From an uncultured Lysobacterales bacterium (GTDB lineage: Bacteria > Pseudomonadota > Gammaproteobacteria > Xanthomonadales > SZUA-36), in assembly GCA_937927755.1 (NCBI GenBank), contig CALBDB010000046.1:1-35952 (forward strand): DNA of 35,952 nt, in the 5' to 3' direction. Below, in pieces: positions 15,868-22,279 of this stretch (the stretch's first letter is position 1; every line of letters starts with the position of its first letter). Position numbers and translations under genes: made by a program. A model generated the notes under the pieces. That model saw only the letters and a program-made list of their open reading frames with translations, was not told where the DNA came from and did no database searches.

Positions 15868-17433
15868 TTAGGGATACCCCTGATTACGTGCTGATTTCGC
15901 CACCATTCCGGTAACTGACTCACAAAACCCGGGTGAAAGCTGCCCGTCACTTACACGCCAGCGCCAATTATTCAGTGTTGTGCCAGGGGTGTTCAGCCGC
16001 GCTTCCGAGCCCAGACCTAAGAAATCCTGCATCGGCACAATGGCGAGCCTGGCCGGGCTATCGAACGCGAGGCGTATCATGTCGAGGTGGATGGTCTCGC
16101 GGGTTCCTCCGGTCAATTCAAGCACGTTTTGCCGGGTTTCCAGCAGTTCCTCTTCAGACCTCGTGTCTTCATCACCACCGTTAAACCAGCCCACCGTGGT
16201 GTCATTGTCGTGCGTGCCGGTGTAGCAGACACAGTTTTCTTCGATTTCGTCCAGGCTGAAATCCGGGCTGCCAACTTCAAACTGCAATACCTTCATGCCC
16301 GGCAGACCGTGACGATGACGCAGTTCGTCAACTTCGGGTGTGATCACACCGAGGTCTTCGGCGACGATTGGCAAATCACCCAGCGTGGCCTGCATGGAAT
16401 CAAATAAACCGTCTCCAGGACCCGGCAACCACTCACCGTCACGGGCGGTTCCGGCGCCAAACCTGACCGACCAATACGCCTCAAAGCCGCGAAAGTGATC
16501 GATCCTGACCAGGTCAAGCTGGTTTGCAGCATGCTGCACGCGTTCTATCCACCAACGGTAACCACTGGCCTCGTGAAATTCCCAGTCATACAGGGGGTTG
16601 CCCCACAACTGGCCATCGGCGCTGAAATAGTCAGGCGGAACACCCGCAACATGGGATGGCCTGCCATCCCGGTCGATCAGAAGAATCTCCGGATGGGCCC
16701 ATGCGTCTGCACTATCGAGCGCGATGTATATCGGCATGTCGCCAAATAGCCGGATGCCCTCGGCGCCTGCATACTGCTTCAGTGTCTTCCACTGTTGATC
16801 AAACAGGAACTGGACGATCTTGATTTGTTCAATCGCTTCACGGTTGCTTTCCCGCACCTTTTGCATGGCGGCCTGTTCGCGGTGCACAAAAGAACCGTCC
16901 CATTCCGGCCATGGCCGTTCACCGTGCATGGTTTTGAGCAGCCGGTAGATGGCATAGTCAGACAGCCAATGACCGTCGTGCTGCTGCAAAAAATCATCAT
17001 ATGCGGCTCTCTGTGCGGAACTGATGGCTGCAAAAAACCGGCTTGCAGCCTTGTCAAGCAATGCGTGTTTTCGGGGAATCAGCTGACCGTAATCTACACT
17101 TTTTGGTGACAGGCCCGTCAACGTCCCGGCCTCGGCCGGTGTTAACAATCCCTGCCGGACCAGTGGCTCTATGCCGATCAACATTTCATTGCCCGCAAAT
17201 GCCGATAGGGGCTGATATGGCGAATCACCATATGCGGTTGGACCGGTGGGCAAAAACTGCCACACGGCAAGACCCATCCGGGCTATCGTATCTACAAAAG
17301 TCAGCGCGCTATCACCAATATCACCGATCCCGTAAGGACCGGCAAGCGAAGCAAAGTGCATTCCGACACCTGCTGTTTTTCCGGCAAGCAAAATATCTGG
17401 TTTGTCCAGGGCTGGTTTACTGGCTGCTTTCAT
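15868..17433 (-). CDS. malQ: 4-alpha-glucanotransferase (amylomaltase, GH77)
   Basis: MalQ disproportionates maltodextrins, releasing glucose and lengthening chains for phosphorylase. The 521-residue protein is of the short, bacterial DPE1/Thermus-like type: it lacks the long N-terminal extension of E. coli MalQ. Catalytic residues are Asp312 (LVRIDHFRGFEAYW), Glu359 (IVAEDLGVI) and Asp409 (YTGTHDNDTTVGW). Early motifs PYGIGDIGD and WQFLPTGPTAYGDSPYQ are intact. It is the first gene of the minus-strand malQ-glgCABPX run. Upstream lie a candidate promoter and the operator-like palindrome at 17513-17526. No strong ribosome binding site is visible before ATG 17433. Confidence 0.96.
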   Translation of the reverse strand: MKAASKPALDKPDILLAGKTAGVGMHFASLAGPYGIGDIGDSALTFVDTIARMGLAVWQFLPTGPTAYGDSPYQPLSAFAGNEMLIGIEPLVRQGLLTPAEAGTLTGLSPKSVDYGQLIPRKHALLDKAASRFFAAISSAQRAAYDDFLQQHDGHWLSDYAIYRLLKTMHGERPWPEWDGSFVHREQAAMQKVRESNREAIEQIKIVQFLFDQQWKTLKQYAGAEGIRLFGDMPIYIALDSADAWAHPEILLIDRDGRPSHVAGVPPDYFSADGQLWGNPLYDWEFHEASGYRWWIERVQHAANQLDLVRIDHFRGFEAYWSVRFGAGTARDGEWLPGPGDGLFDSMQATLGDLPIVAEDLGVITPEVDELRHRHGLPGMKVLQFEVGSPDFSLDEIEENCVCYTGTHDNDTTVGWFNGGDEDTRSEEELLETRQNVLELTGGTRETIHLDMIRLAFDSPARLAIVPMQDFLGLGSEARLNTPGTTLNNWRWRVSDGQLSPGFCESVTGMVAKSARNQGYP

Positions 17434-17469
17434 GGAGATGAGATACTGCCTTTTTACAAAGTCCTAAGG

Positions 17470-17498
17470 ATAATAAGCAGGCTAATTGTGTCTTTAAA
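17470..17498 (-). promoter_or_regulatory. Candidate promoter for malQ-glg operon
   Basis: Read on the minus strand, a TTTAAA box (17498-17493) and a TATTAT box (17475-17470) are 17 bases apart, 36 bases before the malQ start codon. The operator-like palindrome lies 14 bases upstream of the -35 box. This is a pattern match by eye to a sigma-70 promoter. An alternative -35 (TTGCGC, 17507-17502) lies nearer the palindrome but lacks a good -10. Confidence 0.35.
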
Positions 17499-17512
17499 TA
17501 TGCGCAAGTTAC

Positions 17513-17526
17513 TGCAAACGTATTCA
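17513..17526. promoter_or_regulatory. Candidate LacI-family operator upstream of malQ
   Basis: TGCAAACGTATTCA is an imperfect palindrome centred on ACGT. It is identical over 16 bases (with trailing GG) to the site at 25165-25180 before the TonB receptor and regulator genes. It resembles the TGNAANCGNTTNCA pattern bound by LacI-family proteins with a VSxATVSR recognition helix, which the local regulator has. It lies 79 bases before the malQ start codon. Confidence 0.7.
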
Positions 17527-17566
17527 GGCCGATACGGTCGTCTGCCGGAACCGGGGCCCTTTTCTT

Positions 17567-19015
17567 TTAGCCCGGTTTGATTTCCTTGTGGCCGTCTTCA
17601 TCACTGACCAGCAACCACGCGAATGCCGATATTGCCAGTGCTATGGCCGAGATCAGGAATATGATGCCCTTGTCTTCCGCCCGGCTGACTGCCAGGCTGA
17701 CACCCAGGCTCACGACCAGTTGCGGCAACACGACCGACAGGTTGAACAGCCCCATGAACAGACCCATTTGAGCCTGGTTTGCTTTTTGCGACATGATGGC
17801 AAACGGCAGGCTGACCATTGAAGCCCAGCCAATACCAACCACGGCCATCAAGAGGTAGATCGCCATTGGCGTGATACCAATAAACATCAATCCAACATAG
17901 CCCAGGGCCATGATTGCGAGGCTCAAGGCATGCACTTTTACCCTGCCGATTACTGCCGAGGCCGGTGCGAGGACAACCACCGGCAAAATCGCTGCAACCG
18001 CATTCAGTATCAGGAACGCCAGCGTTGTGACCCGGCCAGCCTGGATGCCGGTCAACCCGCTCATCGCATCCTGTATATAAATAAACAGGAAGACGAAAGT
18101 TGTGTGAATGCCGATCCAACTAAAGGAATGGGCAGATAAGACCTTTCTGAAACCAACCCCGGCGGCGGCATCGGGTTCAAGTCCGCTCTCACTGGCGATC
18201 AATGACCTCGAGACCAGGATGATGGTGAGCAGGCCGCACAAAACTTCGGCGTAGTAGTGCTCGTGTTGGATGCCTGAAAGACGCAGGGTCATTGCGTAAA
18301 CGTCATAGATGAGAAAACCCCAAAGAGGCTGGATGCTCATCAAAAGCTCTTTGACTGACCGGTTTGCGGGTTCTTCACCAGTCTCTCTACCGCTGTCTCC
18401 GAGTTCCCTTGGCTCTTCAACCAGCAGTGGCGGGATGACCGTAAACAGTAATACCAGCACGGCACCAACATAAATCAGGATGATATTGTCGAAAATAGCA
18501 CCGATGGCGTATGCACCAACACTGATCGTGCCGGAAACTGTCTGCATCCATGTAAAACCCCTGGTGCGGTCTTTGCCCTCGGGTGTTACATCGGCGATGA
18601 TCGCACGGGTGGGATTAAAACCAACATTGATGGCAACATCGAGTGACAGCACAACGGCTATCGCAACACCCAGTACACCCTTCATGCCCAGGGCGCCTGA
18701 GATCACGTCGATACTGGGCAGCGCCAGTAACATCAGGCTGGCAAGCAGCCCGCCAAGGATAATAAAGGGCCGTCTGCGGCCGCTCCAGAACCACACCTTG
18801 TCGCTGATTGCGCCGATGATGACCTGGCCGAATATGCCGGCTATAGGCCCTGCGGCCCACACCAGCCCGATGTCGTGAATCTCAAGACCGTACTTCGTTG
18901 ATAGTATCCAGCTCAAAGCCGAGATTTGCACCGACAATGCAAAACCCATGGCCGTAGCGGGCAAGCTCAGAATGGCAAAAAATGAATTCGACAGGTTTCT
19001 TTGGATACCAAGCAT
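17567..19015 (-). CDS. MFS sugar transporter (maltose/maltodextrin symporter type, SLC45-like)
   Basis: The 482-residue protein (from ATG 19015; a TTG at 19036 is an alternative) has about 12 membrane helices. The loop 2-3 signature GAISDKVWFWSGRRRPFIILGG is of the D-x-W-x-x-G-R-R-R-P-F kind found in the SLC45/GPH-like sugar:proton symporters. A second family block, VVGIGWASMVSLPFAIMS, precedes QMGLFMGLFNLSVVLPQL near the C-terminus. These blocks are shared with the second transporter at 19227-20738, so the two are paralogues. Context next to malQ, amylase and a TonB receptor suggests import of maltose or short maltodextrins across the inner membrane. The exact substrate is inferred. It is divergent from the second transporter, with an operator-like site between them. 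Confidence 0.88.
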   Translation of the reverse strand: MLGIQRNLSNSFFAILSLPATAMGFALSVQISALSWILSTKYGLEIHDIGLVWAAGPIAGIFGQVIIGAISDKVWFWSGRRRPFIILGGLLASLMLLALPSIDVISGALGMKGVLGVAIAVVLSLDVAINVGFNPTRAIIADVTPEGKDRTRGFTWMQTVSGTISVGAYAIGAIFDNIILIYVGAVLVLLFTVIPPLLVEEPRELGDSGRETGEEPANRSVKELLMSIQPLWGFLIYDVYAMTLRLSGIQHEHYYAEVLCGLLTIILVSRSLIASESGLEPDAAAGVGFRKVLSAHSFSWIGIHTTFVFLFIYIQDAMSGLTGIQAGRVTTLAFLILNAVAAILPVVVLAPASAVIGRVKVHALSLAIMALGYVGLMFIGITPMAIYLLMAVVGIGWASMVSLPFAIMSQKANQAQMGLFMGLFNLSVVLPQLVVSLGVSLAVSRAEDKGIIFLISAIALAISAFAWLLVSDEDGHKEIKPG

Positions 19016-19087
19016 GTAAGTTTTTCCATCGACCAACCGATAGAGTGTATCAATTCAGCGCCCCGGGCTCTGGCCGTTGGCCCGTCA

Positions 19088-19101
19088 TACATACGTATTC
19101 A
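19088..19101. promoter_or_regulatory. Candidate LacI-family operator between the divergent MFS transporters
   Basis: TACATACGTATTCA matches the malQ and receptor sites at 12 of 14 positions, including the ACGTATTCA half. It lies 72 bases before the minus-strand transporter start (19015) and 125 bases before the plus-strand one (19227), so a single site could control both. It is weaker evidence than the two identical sites. Confidence 0.5.
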
Positions 19102-19226
19102 TCGCAGTTAAATGTTTCTGATGCTGCTTTTGCCAGCCTCGATAACAGTGGGGCGCTACAATAATGTGCAATGATTGTCCTGGAAAATTATTGATAAGCA
19201 GACAGCCCCGCCGACAGGAACCACGA

Positions 19227-20738
19227 ATGACAACAACCAAACCGCATTTGAATTTCTGGCAAATCTGGAATATGTGTTTTGGCTTTTTTGGTATTCAGAT
19301 TGGCTGGGGCCTGCAAAATGCAAACGTCAGCCGGATATTCCAGTCGCTGGGTGCGGCGATTGATGAAATACCGATATTATGGATCGCCGCGCCACTGACA
19401 GGGCTGCTGGTACAACCGATTGTCGGTTATTTCAGTGACCACACCTGGAATCGGCTGGGACGCCGCCGGCCATTTTTCCTTGGCGGCGCAATCCTCGCAA
19501 CCATGGCTTTATTTGTTATGCCCAACTCATCATTCCTGTGGATGGCAGCGGCCATGCTGTGGATCATGGATGCCTCGATCAACATAACGATGGAGCCATT
19601 CCGCGCCTTTGTTGGCGACATGCTGCCGGATGAACAGCGTACCCGGGGTTTTGCTATGCAAAGCTTCTTTATTGGTACCGGCGCGGTCATCGCATCCGCC
19701 ATGCCCTGGTTGATGACCAATGTTTTCGGAATCAGTAATGTCGCTGAGGCTGGCTCAATACCGGATTCCGTACTTTATTCGTTTTACTTCGGTGGCAGCG
19801 CGTACTTCGTTTCGGTCATGTGGACGGTCTTCTCGACAAAAGAGTACTCTCCGGAAGAGTTGGAGGCATTCGATGTTGCGCGCGCGCAGACCCTGCAACT
19901 CAATACAGGCGGCACCATTGATCGCCCCGCCGCGCAGTTCTTGCGCAGCGGCACGGTCTGGCTACTGGCCGGCCTGCTACTGACAACACTGATCATCACG
20001 CTGGGACTGGAGAAAGAGTTGTACGTGCTTGGAATCGGTTTTATCGTCTTCGGCCTGTTGCAATTCCTGGCCGGTGGTTTCAAGCACAAGCAAAAGACGG
20101 ACAACGGTTTCCTGGAGGTCATGGAGGACCTGTTTGCGATGCCCCGGGCAATGAAGCAATTGGCCGTGGTGCAGTTTTTCTCGTGGTTTGCGTTATTTGC
20201 GATGTGGATTTACACCACTGCTGCGGTAACTTCGTTTCACTATGGCACAGCGGATACAAGCACGGCGCTCTACAACGAGGGCGCAGACTGGGTCGGTATC
20301 CTTTTTGCCTCGTATAACGGCATTGCCGCCCTGGCCGCTTTTGCAATTCCGGTGGTTGCCGCCAGAACAGGTAAGAAGGTGGCGCACCTGATCAGCCTGT
20401 GGTTCGGCGGATTGGGCCTGGTTTCGTTCTTTTTTCTCAAGGACCCGTCTTTGTTGTGGGTTCCGATGATAGGCATAGGCATCGCCTGGGCTTCGATCCT
20501 TTCCATGCCATATGCGATTTTATCAGCCTCATTACCCGCAAATAAAATGGGCGTTTTTATGGGCATATTCAATTTCTTTATCACCATCCCGCAACTGATG
20601 GCAGCGACCGTGCTCGGCTTACTGGTTCGGCACCTGTTTGACGGCCAGGCAATTTATGCCCTTGTACTTGGTGGTGTGTCCTTGTTTGTTGCCGGACTGA
20701 TGACCCTGCGGGTCGAAGATCCAACCGAAAAAACATGA
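19227..20738 (+). CDS. MFS maltose/maltodextrin transporter (SLC45-like)
   Basis: I start at ATG 19227, which has AGGAA seven bases upstream, giving 503 residues. A 21-residue upstream extension is open but hydrophilic and unlikely. The protein opens with NFWQIWNMCFGFFGIQIGWGLQ, then the transporter signature GYFSDHTWNRLGRRRPFF between helices 2 and 3, SINITMEPFRAFVGDMLP, and near the C-terminus IGIAWASILSMPYAILSASLP with MGVFMGIFNFFITIPQL. This is the SLC45-type maltose permease that accompanies starch-uptake loci in Alteromonadales and Xanthomonadales (there often called malT; not the E. coli activator of that name). The alpha-amylase gene follows after 19 bases, so they form an operon. Confidence 0.9.
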   Translation: MTTTKPHLNFWQIWNMCFGFFGIQIGWGLQNANVSRIFQSLGAAIDEIPILWIAAPLTGLLVQPIVGYFSDHTWNRLGRRRPFFLGGAILATMALFVMPNSSFLWMAAAMLWIMDASINITMEPFRAFVGDMLPDEQRTRGFAMQSFFIGTGAVIASAMPWLMTNVFGISNVAEAGSIPDSVLYSFYFGGSAYFVSVMWTVFSTKEYSPEELEAFDVARAQTLQLNTGGTIDRPAAQFLRSGTVWLLAGLLLTTLIITLGLEKELYVLGIGFIVFGLLQFLAGGFKHKQKTDNGFLEVMEDLFAMPRAMKQLAVVQFFSWFALFAMWIYTTAAVTSFHYGTADTSTALYNEGADWVGILFASYNGIAALAAFAIPVVAARTGKKVAHLISLWFGGLGLVSFFFLKDPSLLWVPMIGIGIAWASILSMPYAILSASLPANKMGVFMGIFNFFITIPQLMAATVLGLLVRHLFDGQAIYALVLGGVSLFVAGLMTLRVEDPTEKT

Positions 20739-20757
20739 GTTCAGCAGGAGGATCAAA

Positions 20758-22233
20758 GTGACTACCCTTAAAACCCTGTACGTGGCCCTGTTCGCCGCGA
20801 CAGCGCTTGGCGCATGCTCCGAAGACGCAATGCAGACCGGCTCCCCGCTTAATTCAAACCAGGGGAAGACAGTGTCGCCAGCAGTACAATTCGACAGCTC
20901 TGCAGATGTCTTTGTCCAGTTGTTTGAATGGCGTTGGCCGGATATCGCGCTCGAGTGCGAGAACTTCCTCGGCCCGCACGGATACGCGGCAGTGCAGGTA
21001 TCCCCTCCCCAGGAACACCTGAATCTGCCGGAGTGGTGGGCACGTTACCAGCCCATCAGCTACAAAATCGAAAGCCGCGGCGGCACCCGTGCCGAATTCG
21101 CTGATATGGTCCGGCGCTGCCGGGCAGCGGGTGTCGGTATCTATGCCGATGCCCTGACCAATCACATGGCCCGCATTGGAAGCGGTGAGGGTTTCGCCGG
21201 TTCAAAATACACCGAATACGATTACCCCGTGCCATATGGTTATGACGACTTTCACCATTGCGGACGCAACGGCAACGACAGCATTGCCGACTACCAGGAC
21301 CTGTGGGAAGTTCAGAACTGTAACCTGGGAACCCTGGCGGACCTCGATACCGCCAAGCCCGAAGTCCGGAAAAAAATTGCCGCTTACCTCAATGATCTGC
21401 TAAGCCTGGGGGTTGCCGGGTTCAGGCTGGATGCGGCCAAGCACATCCCGCATGAAGAAATCACCGCCTACCTGACGCTGCTTGATTCAAAACCCTATAT
21501 TTTCCAGGAAGTCATCGACCGGGGTACCGAGCCTATCAACGCCAGGGACTACCTGGTCAACGGCAGCGTCACGGAGTTCAAGTACCCGCAAGCTATATTT
21601 GAAGCGTTTAAAGGCGGGCAACTTGGTCTGCTCGAGGATTTGGAAATGCGGGCCGGTTATTTACCGGCACACAGCGCCATAGTGTTTGTTGACAACCATG
21701 ACCTGCAGCGCGGGCATGCCGGGGGCGAAGACATTTTGAATTACAAGGATGGAAAACTGTACGACCTGGCCAATGTATTCATGCTGGGCTGGCCCTATGG
21801 CTACCCGATGGTAATGTCCAGCTATAAATTCGACGACTCCGACCAGGGGCCGCCGCAATCCCGCCCTGTTTCCGACAACGCCTGCACCGCGGACTGGGTC
21901 TGCGAACATCGCAGGGCAACAAGGACAGGTATGCTGAAATTCAGGAAAGCAACTGCCGGGACACCTGTAACAGACTGGCAGGCATTCGGCGGTGAGGTCA
22001 TTTCATTCGGCCGTGGTGACAGGGGTCACCTGGTCATTAACATTGGCCCTGATACCGTGGAAGGAACGTTTATCACGCGCATGGCGCCCGGTGAATATTG
22101 TAACGTGGTCGCAGAGTCCGGCCCGCAGAATGATTGCGCCGGATCAATGGTCACAGTCGATGACGTTGGCGTGTTGCAAATAAGCGTGCCGCCGATTAGC
22201 GCCGTGGCAATTCTCAGCGCTCAAAAAAATTGA
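20758..22233 (+). CDS. Lipoprotein alpha-amylase (GH13, animal-type-like)
   Basis: The enzyme cleaves internal alpha-1,4 bonds of starch or maltodextrin. The start is GTG 20758, with AGGAGG six bases upstream. Residues 1-20 form a lipoprotein signal ending in the lipobox LGAC (Cys20), followed by Ser, which predicts outer-membrane anchoring. The GH13 barrel carries Asp225 (GFRLDAAKH), Glu251 (FQEVID) and Asp315 (FVDNHDLQRG). The opening VFVQLFEWRWPDIALECENFLGPHGY and FMLGWPYGYPMVMSSYKF resemble animal-type amylases. At the position of the chloride-binding Arg/Lys337 of that group, this protein has Met (PMVMSSY), so it is probably not chloride-activated. A C-terminal beta domain (about 390-491) completes it. 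Confidence 0.93.
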   Translation: MTTLKTLYVALFAATALGACSEDAMQTGSPLNSNQGKTVSPAVQFDSSADVFVQLFEWRWPDIALECENFLGPHGYAAVQVSPPQEHLNLPEWWARYQPISYKIESRGGTRAEFADMVRRCRAAGVGIYADALTNHMARIGSGEGFAGSKYTEYDYPVPYGYDDFHHCGRNGNDSIADYQDLWEVQNCNLGTLADLDTAKPEVRKKIAAYLNDLLSLGVAGFRLDAAKHIPHEEITAYLTLLDSKPYIFQEVIDRGTEPINARDYLVNGSVTEFKYPQAIFEAFKGGQLGLLEDLEMRAGYLPAHSAIVFVDNHDLQRGHAGGEDILNYKDGKLYDLANVFMLGWPYGYPMVMSSYKFDDSDQGPPQSRPVSDNACTADWVCEHRRATRTGMLKFRKATAGTPVTDWQAFGGEVISFGRGDRGHLVINIGPDTVEGTFITRMAPGEYCNVVAESGPQNDCAGSMVTVDDVGVLQISVPPISAVAILSAQKN

Positions 22234-22251
22234 GGCGGCCCAAAGGCCGCC
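22221..22251 (-). terminator. Rho-independent terminator for the TonB-dependent receptor gene
   Basis: A perfect 7-base stem (GGCGGCC, 22234-22240, and GGCCGCC, 22245-22251) encloses a 4-base loop. On the minus strand it is followed by TCAATTTTTTT, a classical uridine tract. The tract overlaps the last codons of the alpha-amylase gene (Gln-Lys-Asn-stop) on the opposite strand. On the plus strand no U-tract follows, so termination of the amylase transcript here would be weaker. Confidence 0.85.
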
Positions 22252-22279
22252 CCAATACTTCAAAATCCGTTACCGGCTA

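Noticed and set aside
19130-19162. TTGCCA/TACAAT promoter for the plus-strand transporter
   Set aside because: The spacer would be 21 bases, too long for a sigma-70 promoter, so I do not annotate it.
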